From positions 1 through 29,940 of the forward strand of contig CAZWDL010000095.1 of NCBI GenBank assembly GCA_964632995.1: 29,940 nucleotides of DNA, read 5' to 3'. Under the pieces are notes generated by a model. That model did not search any database, had not been told where the DNA came from, and saw only the letters and a list, made by a program, of their open reading frames with translations. Every line of letters starts with the position of its first letter. The first letter of the stretch is position 1. The translations under genes were made by a program, and so were the position numbers. Positions 9,201 through 16,909 of the stretch are shown in pieces. The DNA is from CAZWDL01 sp964632995. Its GTDB lineage: Bacteria > Bacteroidota > Bacteroidia > Chitinophagales > Saprospiraceae.

Positions 9201-10067
9201 ATAATTGAGCGCTTCGTTGTAGTTTCCACTTGCCTTTGCAACCACGCCCAACTCATTCAGCACTTTGCAAGTATCGCGGTAGTCGATTTTGGAAGCTGTT
9301 TTCAGCGACCGGAGCAGTTGGTCTTCTGCCTTCTGGTATTGGCCCAGCTTGAAATAGCCGGAGCCGAGGTTTAAATACATGTCAACGACGTTGCGCTGAT
9401 CATTCAGTTGCTGGTAATCCTTCAGGGCTTTTCGGTAGTAGGGGAGGCTTTCCTTTGCCGAACGGCTAGAAAGGACAAAGCCGATGTTCCGGTTACTCAG
9501 GGCGCTCAGGGCGGCGTCTCCGGTTTCGGAGGCGATCCGGCTGGCTTGCTTATAATACTCCAGGGCCAGAGAATCATTATAGAAATCGTCTTCAGCCAAA
9601 CGTCCCATATTGATCAGAATGCGCCCCTGAGCTTCGAGGTTACCGGTCTTTTCCGCCAGATCTACGCCTTTCTGGTACAGTTTCTGGGCCTGCTCAGGGT
9701 CACCTTTCAGGTAATAGATCAACCCTTCGTTTTTCAGGGTGTTGATGATCCCCTGGTCGTACCCAAGCTTTTGCGACAGGCGGCGGGCTTCCCGGGTCAG
9801 CTGTAGAGCTTGTTCCAGGGTGTCGGTAGGGGAAAGGCCTTTAAAGACCTCGAGAATAAGCGCAAAAACCAGGTCGTTACTCCGGTTGACTTGGGTAGTA
9901 TCGGCCGGGGAATCGTCCAGTAAAGTGCGCAGACTGTCCCCGGTAGCTGCTTGCCCCCGGCAGGGGGTATAGGAAAAAGCAGACAGGAGCAGTAGCAGGA
10001 CCATCAGGCCGATCCCGGAACCAAGGGAAGAATGAAACGGAAATAGTCTTCTCGTGTTTTTAGTCAT
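6279..10067 (-). CDS. Hybrid sensor: TPR repeats, TM, histidine kinase, receiver, class III nucleotide cyclase
   Basis: This is a 1262-residue signalling protein. Residues 1-39 are a signal peptide (LMVLLLLLSAF core). About ten TPR units follow in the periplasm (roughly 85-510; for example the KLGQYQKAEDQLLRSL and ASGNYNEALNYFNR types), then a short coiled coil and a TM segment at about 537-560. HisKA carries its His at about 595 (TSHELRTPLQGI). HATPase has VLFNLLGNGIKF, DTGVGI and GTGLGLS. The receiver has VVDDEP, phospho-Asp near 901 (LLDIMMP) and TKPFS. The CHD cyclase at about 1000-1190 keeps both metal Asp residues (FSDIR, YLGDALM) and the transition-state N..SR (VNTTSR). The usual purine-selecting Lys is Gln (VNQYLGD) and the ISD motif replaces the usual GD, so the product (cAMP, cGMP or none) is uncertain. 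Phosphorelay would gate the cyclase (inference). The start is MTKNTRR at 10067. Confidence 0.93.
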   Translation of the reverse strand: MTKNTRRLFPFHSSLGSGIGLMVLLLLLSAFSYTPCRGQAATGDSLRTLLDDSPADTTQVNRSNDLVFALILEVFKGLSPTDTLEQALQLTREARRLSQKLGYDQGIINTLKNEGLIYYLKGDPEQAQKLYQKGVDLAEKTGNLEAQGRILINMGRLAEDDFYNDSLALEYYKQASRIASETGDAALSALSNRNIGFVLSSRSAKESLPYYRKALKDYQQLNDQRNVVDMYLNLGSGYFKLGQYQKAEDQLLRSLKTASKIDYRDTCKVLNELGVVAKASGNYNEALNYFNRCIDCAEINGDERGHSLALSNIGRFYSDYGQLDKALEHYLAVLEIDQELDNQDDITWDHAIIGETYRLMGDSTRALDYLQQAVALGEKYNTDELLLAYEKLGDFYEAQQNYRKTLDLRKKQLQKSLETGVTVGKADAYIDYGHTLYLLGRHGEALEFLQEGIDLLESTQTRDKLGKAYLRISEVHNQLGNYEAAYKYLSQSENLQDYQHTQNLTTQLNQFRASYEFEKIQKENARLETENANQKLARNAFIGSSLILVLLLTGLYLLYRYRRQQRELAFQKERSDELRRLDQLKDQFLANTSHELRTPLQGIIGLSESIYDHISDPKLREDLTMIISSGKRLNNLVNDILDFSKLKNSDVQLHQKPVSLHALADIVLKNLKPLASRKNLELINDIPPNLPPAHADENRLQQVLFNLLGNGIKFTPSGEVRLTGKVNRSPAGGEVLQVEVRDTGVGIAADRQEVIFEAFQQADDSATREYNGTGLGLSVSKSLVEIQGGRMWVESKPGEGASFFFTLPIAEEAVVVRSTPTPAPAETSNNLSAFEEAPSAPAVVLPARGSFHILVVDDEPVNQQVLRNHLTDANYSITQALNGERALQALDEQGPFHLVLLDIMMPRMSGYEVCEQIRRRFLPSELPVLMITAKDQIKDIVQGLSLGANDYLTKPFSKEELLARIRTQLDLHHIFKATGRFVPNEFLRSIGRSRITEVTRGDQTEQEVTVLFSDIRDYTGLAETMTPSENFRFVNALAGRLGPIIQQQQGFVNQYLGDALMAIFNENPADALRAAVEMQQSLHRYNQLRRSKNRRPIRIGIGMHTGPLIMGIIGDEERLDAATISDTVNTTSRIENLTKYFGTKILLSDDSLRQINHPDSFHLRYLGQVQMKGKMNPIGIYECFDGDTPEMIKKKIKHLDGFQKGLEHYLNRNFAEAVGCFQSINDKGPEDTTATYFLDKAARNITTDLSEDWTGIEKMDMK

Positions 10068-10124
10068 TTATCTGAGGTGTTGGGATTTAGTTCTAAGTCG
10101 GAAGTCAGCATTGAGATTCAATTT

Positions 10125-10430
10125 TCAAGGGTGCACTGTTATGAGCCAGAGATTACCTGCCGCATCTTCCAGCATCAAATTTATTTGGTCGGTGCTCAGG
10201 CCATGGTCGGCCTTGTTGAAAATTTTAAAGCGCAAACCGTCGAAGCGCGCCACCCCACCAAGCGTAGCCAACCAAATAAAACCCTGCCGGTCTTACAGAA
10301 TGCTACCCACCTGCCGGTGCGGCAAGCCGTCCTCGATGCCGAAATAGCGGGCAACGGGCAGGTAGTTTTGCCCCGGGGCGTCGGGTAGAAACCGGAGTAA
10401 AAGAAAGAGAAAAAACAGATGCCTTGCCAA
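10125..10430 (-). pseudogene. N-terminal fragment of a two-component propeller sensor (HTCS-type)
   Basis: Reading minus from a TTG at 10428-10430 gives a signal-peptide-like RHLFFLFLLLRFLPDAPGQ, then YFGIEDGLPHRQVGSIL, an in-frame TAA (10293-10295), DRQGFIWLATLGGVARFDG, and finally LSTDQINLMLEDAAGNLWL before a TGA at 10125-10127. The GLP...V..IL.D..GFIWLAT..G..RFDG pattern is the reg_prop beta-propeller repeat that opens the large hybrid or LuxR/AraC-type sensors of Bacteroidota. The stop sits where these repeats normally have Gln, so a single CAA to TAA change explains it. Only about 100 codons of a protein normally near 1000 residues or longer survive. The fragment lies just upstream of the intact TPR hybrid sensor. 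Confidence 0.75.
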
Positions 10431-11053
10431 TAGATTTTTTTAGCGTGAAAATATACGAAAAAAAAACCAGGTAATATTTCTGATTTCCGGGGAAAGCAGA
10501 AGGCATTTCTCCATTTGTCAACTGGAGAAACCTTACCCAATCTGGAGAACACCTTCCTTGATGACAGCAGGCATTGTCTTTCAGGGGGCGGAGCGTTAGG
10601 GCGGCCGACTGGCCGGGCGGCAAAAACACCACCACTTGCGGCGAAAAAAAGGAAGGCCGCCTGGAAGGATACATCGTGGTGAATGACTTTGACCGCAAAG
10701 GCCGGCATAACTCAATCTGCCTTACAGAGGCCATCCAGTATCATTATTGAGGACGGGCCCTGCAATTGGCTCAGGAAAAAAAACTTCTACAAGTTCATTA
10801 ATGAAGCCAACGCCATCCCGGCTTCTACCTATAAAACGGCAGACAGGGAAAAGTATCTCGGCTATCTGTTCATCAGTTACGCGGCCAAAGACAGCCTGTA
10901 CAGCCGGGAGAAAATGAACCAGATCAACAACTACATTTTTTTAGTCATTCATCTGAGGACAATGAGCGCCATTGTTTTATACCCAAGTGAACATCTTCGT
11001 GGGCAACAAGGGTTATACGTAAATAGGTAATTTGCTCATTATTAACGAAATAC
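10431..11053 (+). other. Gene-poor gap with possible decayed coding sequence
   Basis: No intact gene is convincing here. On the plus strand three short protein-like stretches appear in different frames: EGYIVVNDFDRKGRHNSIC (about 10664-10720), FYKFINEANAIPASTYKTAD then YLGYLFISYAAKDSLY (about 10790-10905), and FYTQVNIFVGNKGYT ending at a TAA (about 10975-11025). They are separated by stops or shifts and I do not recognise a family. A 115-codon open frame (10683-11030) covers the second piece but looks like chance fusion of frames. A direct repeat of TTAGTCATT plus ATCTGAGG (10938-10958) duplicates the start region of the hybrid sensor gene (10057-10077). The last 25 bases are the AT-rich leader of the permease. 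Confidence 0.4.
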
Positions 11054-12292
11054 ATGTCTTCTATTAAAGATTCGGACGAAACGAAAGGCCTAAAGCGCAG
11101 TCTCTCACTGTCTATGCTCATTTTCTACGGGGTGGGCACTATTCTCGGTTTAGGTATTTATGTATTACTGGGAAAAATTGCAGGAGAGGCGGGAATGATG
11201 GCGCCTTTTTCCTTTCTTTTTGCCGCGCTCATCGCCGCCTTCACCGGGCTCTCCTACGGAGAACTATCCGCCCGTATCCCCAAAAGCGCGGGTGAGGTTA
11301 ATTACGTCGATCGCGCATTCAATCAAAAATACCTGTCAATGCTCGTGGGCTGGCTGATCGTTTTATCGGCCATTGTTTCTACGGCGACGGTCGTGAATGG
11401 CTATGTGGGCTATGTACACGTGTTTGTCGAAATCCCTGACTATCTCATCATTTCCGGAATCATCGTGATTTTGGGAGGAATTGCTATTTGGGGTATTTCA
11501 GAGTCGGCGGTGACCATCACCATCATTACTATGATTGAAATCATTGGTATTTTGCTGGTGGTTTTTATTGCCGGCGATAACCTGACAGCCCTTCCCGACC
11601 GCTGGCAGGAGATCGTTCCGGGCTTCAATCTAGCCGATTGGAAACATATCATGCTGGGCGCTTTCCTGGCCTTTTTTACCTTCATCGGCTTTCAGGATAT
11701 GGTCAACGTGGCGGAGGAGGCCAAAAATCCGGAAAGGGATATGCCGCGGGCTATCATCATCTCCTTGGCTATCCTGACATTACTCTATTTGTTGGTGTCT
11801 ACGATTGCCGGCCTGGGCTTGACACCGGAAGAGCTGGATCAAAGTGAAGCGCCTCTGGCCGATGTGCTAGCCAAAGAAGGATCGGGATACCCCAAGATCA
11901 TCAGCGGTATCAGTCTGGTAGCCATCATCAACGGCGTGCTGGTACAGATCGTAATGATCGCCCGTGTGTTGTACGGGATGGCGGAAAAGAAAATGGCGCC
12001 CCAGTTGTTTGGACGAATCAACCCAACTACCAGGACGCCGGTTTGGTCCACGATCACCTCCACAGTTGTTATTCTGGTGCTGGCCCTGCTCTTCAATCTT
12101 GAATCTTTAGCGGAAGCGACTAATTACATTTTACTTACGGTCTTTCTGATGATCAACCTTGCGCTCTGGGTGATTAAAAGGAGAGAAAAAGCGCCGGAAG
12201 AAATAAGCACTTACCCACTGGCTGTTCCGATTACCGGGTTCTTCCTCAACCTCGGTGTACTGATATTCCAGATTTACAATTCGCTTAGTTAA
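11054..12292 (+). CDS. APC-superfamily amino acid permease
   Basis: This 412-residue inner-membrane protein has about 11-12 TM helices. It opens LKRSLSLSMLIFYGVGTILG then LGIYVLLGKIAGEAG, the GxG(I/L)xxGIY TM1 motif of APC amino acid transporters. It continues with SYGELSARIPKSAGEVNYVD (TM2/TM3 region) and AFFTFIGFQDMVNVAEEAKN followed by PERDMPRAI, the highly conserved TM6-loop segment. Substrate cannot be read from sequence; the closest style is the short prokaryotic cationic or broad-range permeases. It is followed after 4 bases by a cation exchanger gene on the same strand, so the two are probably co-transcribed. The start MSSIKDSDETKG is preceded by an A/T-rich stretch typical of Bacteroidota leaders. 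Confidence 0.9.
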   Translation: MSSIKDSDETKGLKRSLSLSMLIFYGVGTILGLGIYVLLGKIAGEAGMMAPFSFLFAALIAAFTGLSYGELSARIPKSAGEVNYVDRAFNQKYLSMLVGWLIVLSAIVSTATVVNGYVGYVHVFVEIPDYLIISGIIVILGGIAIWGISESAVTITIITMIEIIGILLVVFIAGDNLTALPDRWQEIVPGFNLADWKHIMLGAFLAFFTFIGFQDMVNVAEEAKNPERDMPRAIIISLAILTLLYLLVSTIAGLGLTPEELDQSEAPLADVLAKEGSGYPKIISGISLVAIINGVLVQIVMIARVLYGMAEKKMAPQLFGRINPTTRTPVWSTITSTVVILVLALLFNLESLAEATNYILLTVFLMINLALWVIKRREKAPEEISTYPLAVPITGFFLNLGVLIFQIYNSLS

Positions 12293-12296
12293 GCTC

Positions 12297-13316
12297 ATGT
12301 TAGAACTGTTATTCTATTTATCGGTCATGCTGGTCGCCTCCTTCGTGGTCTGGAAGGGCGGCAGCATATTGGAATCTTCGGCGGAGTCTCTCTCCAGATA
12401 CTACGAATTATCTCCTATCGCTCATGGCAGTATAGTCACCGCGGTGGGCTCCAGTTTTCCAGAGCTTTCTACAACGGTGCTTTCCACGTTAATTCACGGA
12501 GAGTTTGATCTGGGCGTTTCGGCCATCGTCGGGTCAGCAATTTTTAATATCCTGGTCATTCCGGGCTTAAGCGCAGTGATGGCGAAGCGGATCGATTCCA
12601 AGTGGACTTTCGTGGTCAAGGATGTTCAGTTTTACATCACCTCCGTAGTGGCCCTCTTGCTGGTGTTCGCGCTCGCTGTTATTTATTACCCCGTAGAAGG
12701 GAGCGGATATAAAGGACAGGTTACCCGCGAAATAGCGCTGTTTCCCGTATTGCTGTATTTCCTTTACCTATACCTGCAACAACAGGAGACGATTATCTTC
12801 CGCCGGGAGAAAGAGGAAGAGGAGATCACGGAGGGAGTAATAGGTCGTGAGTGGTTGAAATTTGGATTCAGTCTCCTTTTGATCGTCCTCAGCGTAGAGG
12901 GGCTGGTACGGGGGGCGATTTTTCTCGGCGATTATTTCAATACTCCCAATTTCGTTTGGGGCGCGCTGGTGCTGGCGGCGGCTACCAGCGTACCCGACGC
13001 GATTGTTAGCGTCAGGGAGGCAATGCATGAAAAAGGGATCACCAGTCTGGCCAACGTTATCGGCAGTAATGTGTTCGATCTTTTGATTGCCGTACCGGCA
13101 GGTGTATTGATCGCGGGATCTTCGGTGGTCGATTTCGCGGTAGCCGTCCCCCTGATGATTTTTTTGAGCCTGGCGACCATTTTGTTGATTTTCCTGCTTT
13201 TGCGAAAAGACCGGCTCAGCCGGGGGGAGGGTTTATTGTTGCTGATGACTTATACGGTATTTGTCGTGTGGGTCATATTGGAATCCATCGGCGTATCGAA
13301 CTGGATCGCAGGATAA
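12297..13316 (+). CDS. Sodium/calcium exchanger family (CaCA) membrane protein
   Basis: This 339-residue polytopic protein has the two inverted alpha repeats of the CaCA superfamily. Alpha-1 (about residues 38-85) reads IVTAVGSSFPELSTTV and then SAIVGSAIFNILVI. Alpha-2 (about 223-265) reads LAAATSVPDAIVSVREA and then ANVIGSNVFDLLIA. A charged cytoplasmic loop (RREKEEEEITEG) separates the halves. The ion-binding acids are PE in alpha-1 and PD in alpha-2. Many prokaryotic exchangers have Glu in both, while the K+-dependent NCKX group has Glu then Asp, so the ion coupling may differ from plain Na+/Ca2+ exchange (inference). It starts 4 bases after the permease stop. Its 3' end converges with the split kinase gene, leaving 20 bases between them. 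Confidence 0.9.
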   Translation: MLELLFYLSVMLVASFVVWKGGSILESSAESLSRYYELSPIAHGSIVTAVGSSFPELSTTVLSTLIHGEFDLGVSAIVGSAIFNILVIPGLSAVMAKRIDSKWTFVVKDVQFYITSVVALLLVFALAVIYYPVEGSGYKGQVTREIALFPVLLYFLYLYLQQQETIIFRREKEEEEITEGVIGREWLKFGFSLLLIVLSVEGLVRGAIFLGDYFNTPNFVWGALVLAAATSVPDAIVSVREAMHEKGITSLANVIGSNVFDLLIAVPAGVLIAGSSVVDFAVAVPLMIFLSLATILLIFLLLRKDRLSRGEGLLLLMTYTVFVVWVILESIGVSNWIAG

Positions 13317-13336
13317 ACGCTGTTGCCTCCTGCTGG

Positions 13337-15204
13337 TCACCGCTTCATCAATCCAATCATCTTTTGAATATTCGCTGGTTTTACTATATGATGATCAAAC
13401 CCGGCTTCCTCCGAGCGCTTGCAGTCTTCCGGCTGGTCCCAGCCGGTATGGGCGATGAGCAGGATATCCGGGAACTGCGCGCGCAGTTGCCGCCCCACTT
13501 CGTAGCCGCTGATATCCGGCAGGCCGATATCTACGATAGCTGCTTCGGGCCGGAAGCCGGAGGCGAGCTTCAATCCTTCCCGGCCGTGGAGCGCCGTTTT
13601 CACTTCATGACCTCCCATCCGCAGCGCCAATGCCAATGTTTCCGCTGCATCTTCATTATCCTCTACGACGAGAATGCGAAAAGTCGGAGTGGATTTACCG
13701 GTTGGGCGTTCTTCAGGTGGATGGCCGGCTACCTCGCGGTGCTTAGCTAAGGGCAGTGTGACGACAAATTCGCTGCCCCGGCCCTTCCCCCGGCTGTGAA
13801 GGGTGATGGACCCGTCGTGCAATTCCGTCAGTTGCCGGGCCAGGCTCAGGCCTATACCCAGGCCGCTTTGTTGACGGGTTTCCTCGCTCTCAACCTGCGT
13901 AAAGAGCTCAAAAATGCTTTCGCTTTGGTCTTCCGGAATGCCGATGCCGGTATCCTTCACCCGGATCAGCACCTCGTCTTCACCGGCGGTGGCGGTCAGT
14001 GCAATTTTCCCTTCCGGCGGTGTATATTTGGCGGCATTGGAGAGCAGGTTGATAAGTATCTGCGCGATGCGGATTGGGTCGCCGTCAATAAAAACAGGGT
14101 GCTCCGGAAGGTACAGGTCAAACCGGTGTTTTCGGAGGGCTATCAGGGGGAGACGGTCTCCAGAGCCAGCTCAACGGCTTCGCTGAGATCGAAGCGCTTT
14201 TTCTGCAGGCGTATCTTATTGCGGGTGATGCGGCAGATATCCACCAGGTCATCGACCAGTTGCGCCATTTTATTGATCTGCCGGGCCATGATTGCGCGGG
14301 CTTTCTGGTCTTCCTCATCGTTGACGCCGCGCTGGATGATCTCCAGGGCGAGTTTGATGGGCGTTAGTGGGTTGCGCAGCTCGTGGGCCAGAGTGGCCAG
14401 GAATTCATTTTTACGGCGGTCGGCCTCAAGAAGTACCTGTTCGGACTGCTTGCGCTCAGTGATGTTGTCATATAAAACGGCAAATTTATCCTCTTCCCGG
14501 TGATAAGCACTGATAGCGAACCATCGCTTGAGCCCCGAAACGTAATACTCAAAATGCCTCGGCTGCCCGCTGTCGACTACCTGTCCGTAGAGGTCGATAA
14601 TTTCCTCCTCAAACCCCGGAATGACCTCCGTCATACGGCGTCCGATCGTGTTTTCCGGTTTCAGGCCCGACAGCTTTTCCATGGCCGGGTTCACTTCCAG
14701 GTGGCGAAAATCGATCACCCGGCCCGTATCGTCACGCACCACCTCGCAGAGGGAGAAGCCTTCTTCTATCGATTCGAAGAGGGAGCGGTACTTTTTTTCC
14801 GACCGCCGCAGCGCCTCCACCGCCTCCTGTTTTTCGGGAATGTCGGTATTCGTACCGAACCAGCGAATGACAGCGCCGTTGTCATCCCGGACCGGTATGG
14901 CCAGGGAGTAAAACCAGCGGTACTCGCCCGTTTTTGACCGCAGCGGGAAGGTATCCTCCCAGGACTCGCCGGTATCCCAGGAATGTTGAATTTTTTCCAC
15001 CACGCGGTTGACATGATCGGGATGATGAACCCTGGTCCATCCCCATCCTTTGACTTCCTCCGGGGTGGTACCCGTATATTCGTACCAGCGCCGGTTGTAC
15101 CAGAATATATATCCGTCAGGGTCGGCCATCCAGACGAGCTGCGAGATATTTTCCGCCAGGATGTGAAAGCGTTTTTCTTTACGGTGGCTTTCCTGGTCAT
15201 TCAT
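13337..15204 (-). pseudogene. PAS-PAS-histidine kinase-receiver hybrid, split by a one-base frameshift
   Basis: One gene is read in two frames. Codons from 15204 give PAS-1 (ENISQLVWMADPDGYIFWYN), PAS-2 (VNPAMEKLSGLKPENTIG) and HisKA with its His near residue 274 (ATLAHELRNPLTPIKLAL), then stop at LALETVSP (14143). Shifting frame in the run of five G (C on the coding strand) at 14146-14150 restores LRKHRFDLYLPEHPVFIDGD, then ILINLLSNAAKYTPPEG (N box), DTGIGI and LGIGLSLA. It ends with a receiver: VVEDNEDAA, phospho-Asp in IVDIGLPD, HTGW and IVKPA. The full product would be 622 residues and cytoplasmic. One missing C in the homopolymer explains everything, so this could be a real inactivation, a phase-variable tract or a sequencing error. 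The start lies 14 bases from a MITE-like element. Confidence 0.85.
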
Positions 15205-15605
15205 AGAAGGGATATTAGTTATACTCGACGTAAATTGGTTTGAGAAGGGTACGTATTTAGCGCAATCTATCGGTTAGTTCGCCTGAAAAGTTTAGAAGTT
15301 TTACCCGACCACCTAAGTGGGCAGGTTATTTCAAGGAACGAATTTACGCTCAATACATACTGAGAAGTTTCTCAAACCATTTCGACGTCAGCATAAAATA
15401 GCAATAATTTGGAGTAAGCCGGTAGCATAAATGAAAAAAATACGGGATAGGAGGAGGTGATTTTTTAAGTAGAATCGTATTATTGTTTTCATTCTCGCCT
15501 CACTGGATTGGAATAATTCTACTGTTTTTACTGCTCAGCATTAATTCCGGCACAAAAACCAGAAGAATAAGCTGCCGGAAGTCATAGAAGAAGCTAATTA
15601 CACCG
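15205..15605. other. Intergenic region between kinase and receiver genes
   Basis: About 400 bases without a gene. The left half (15219-15396) is the second MITE-like element. The right half (15397-15605) is AT-rich with no recognisable RNA or operator, and should contain the promoter of the receiver gene. Confidence 0.7.
15219..15396. mobile_element. Small terminal-inverted-repeat (MITE-like) element, copy 2
   Basis: The ends match copy 1. The left end is TTATACTCGACGTAAATTGG followed by TTTGAGAAG, and the right end is CTCAAACCATTTCGACGTCA followed by GCATAA. Shared interior features include GTACGTRTTTAGCR near the left end, GTTTAGAAGTTT, and an A-TACTGAGAA stretch near the right end. At 178 bases it is 119 shorter than copy 1, lacking the long hairpin and having only a small CCAC/GTGG stem. 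It lies 14 bases upstream of the split kinase start codon, so it probably carries or replaces that gene's promoter or leader. Confidence 0.65.
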
Positions 15606-15983
15606 ATGGAAAAGAAACGCATTCTCATTTGTGACGATGATCCGGATACCCTCGGCGTATTACAGATGGCGCTACCCCGAATTGCCCCGGTAGAAGTTAT
15701 CCCCCTGCAAAGCGACCGCGAGGTGCTCGACTATCTGTCTTCCCATAAAGAAATGCCGGATTTACTCATCATCGATCTCGTGCTTTTGGATATGGAAGGA
15801 GATGATATCATACAGCAGTTGCGAAAGGATCAACAATTAAAAACCCTTCCCATCATTTTAATGTCCGGCCTCATCGTCAATGTCGACGAACGGGCCCGGG
15901 TGGTAGGCGCCGATACCTTTTTGAAAAAGCCCTTTTCCTTTCCTGAGCTGGAAAGCAAGGTGCTGAAATTGATCCATCTCTAA
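15606..15983 (+). CDS. Stand-alone response regulator receiver protein
   Basis: This 125-residue single receiver domain has no output domain. It has the acidic cluster ILICDDDPDT near the N-terminus, the phospho-acceptor Asp in LLIIDLVLLDMEGDD (about residue 57), Ser in LMSGL, and the Lys-Pro pair in FLKKPFSFPEL. Receiver-only proteins act in phosphorelays or by binding partner proteins. The adjacent divergent kinase (13337-15204) is a possible partner, but that kinase has its own receiver and is frameshifted. Its stop lies 8 bases from the stop of the convergent vWA gene, leaving no room for a classical terminator. Confidence 0.92.
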   Translation: MEKKRILICDDDPDTLGVLQMALPRIAPVEVIPLQSDREVLDYLSSHKEMPDLLIIDLVLLDMEGDDIIQQLRKDQQLKTLPIILMSGLIVNVDERARVVGADTFLKKPFSFPELESKVLKLIHL

Positions 15984-15991
15984 ATGAATTT

Positions 15992-16687
15992 TCATAAACA
16001 ACTACTCACTCTCTCAAAAAACTCCACCAGCATCGGATATTGCTGGTAGTAGAAAAAGGAGTGCTCATCGCTGGCCAGGTTTTGCATGTGCTGGATCGAG
16101 GCTTTGCGGGTCTCCTCCCCGAATCGGTTCTGGTAGGGAGAGAGCCGGCCGGTATACAGACTGAAAATGTGTACGGGGTCGAGATCCGTTTCCGGATCTC
16201 CGGCTTTTAGTTGTTGAGCGTTAATCAGGTCGGCTTGAAAGCCGTGGCCGCGCATATGGGCGTGCGGGTCGCCGTCGGAGATGAGGACGAAATAATTGGG
16301 CACGCCGGCAATCGAATGTTTTTGGAACTCCTCTTTGGCCAGTGAAAAGGCCGCGTGGATATCGGTGGCGTAGACCAGGGTCGGCAGTTCCAGCGCCTCG
16401 ATAGCCGCGTCCATCGTTTCGGTTTCGCCCGTCATCGGCAGGACAATACGGGCGCCGCGGTTAAACGTGATAATGCCGATCTTCAGGTGCGTCTCGCTCA
16501 GTTCGAATGTATGGGTGATGGCACGCAGGGCGGTTTGGATTTCTCCGATATAGGCTCGTTCACTACCCGAAAAATCTACTGCAATGATGATGTTCAGCGG
16601 GCAAGAGGGCAGGATACGCTTTTCTTGCGCAGCGATCCGCAGCGCAAACAAGGGAATTGCAAAGAAAAGAAGAGCGATGCGGTACAT
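15992..16687 (-). CDS. Secreted von Willebrand factor A domain protein
   Basis: This 231-residue protein starts with a Sec signal (MYRIALLFFAIPLFALRIAA, cleavage near AAQ), so it is periplasmic or extracellular. The rest is essentially one vWA domain with a complete MIDAS: IIIAVDFSGSE (DxSxS), the Thr in VYATDIHAAF, and the Asp in VLISDGDPHAH. Between them are LKIGIITFNRG and a TETMDAAIEALEL helix. The second half (GRLSPYQNRFGEETRKASI) describes an event-driven layout found in vWA proteins with unknown partners. The family binds protein ligands through a metal ion. The actual partner is unknown and no operon mate is present: the next upstream feature on this strand is a GMC relic. Confidence 0.85.
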   Translation of the reverse strand: MYRIALLFFAIPLFALRIAAQEKRILPSCPLNIIIAVDFSGSERAYIGEIQTALRAITHTFELSETHLKIGIITFNRGARIVLPMTGETETMDAAIEALELPTLVYATDIHAAFSLAKEEFQKHSIAGVPNYFVLISDGDPHAHMRGHGFQADLINAQQLKAGDPETDLDPVHIFSLYTGRLSPYQNRFGEETRKASIQHMQNLASDEHSFFYYQQYPMLVEFFERVSSCL

Positions 16688-16909
16688 ACCGGCAGTTTTT
16701 GGGTGAGGAAGAAAACGGACTTATATAAAGATAGGATATTTTGATCTTCTTCGAAATAGGGAGAAAGTTTCAGTGACTCATGGTTTCAGCGTTTCACGGC
16801 TTCATTGTTGGGTATGGGAACGCCGTAGGGAAAAGTCCATAGACGATAGTCGACAGTCCATAGCCACGGCAAATACACCTTTAGTTTGGAACTGAAATGT
16901 TGGTGAAAC
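16688..16909. other. Intergenic stretch without recognisable gene
   Basis: It holds the leader of the vWA gene and low-information sequence. The only structure seen is a short direct repeat AGTCCATAG at 16834-16842 and 16855-16863, with no evident function. Confidence 0.5.

Noticed and set aside
10683..11030. 115-codon plus-strand open frame as a gene
   Set aside because: No family recognised, it covers mixed-frame protein-like fragments, and it includes the copied sensor start region; treated as decayed sequence.
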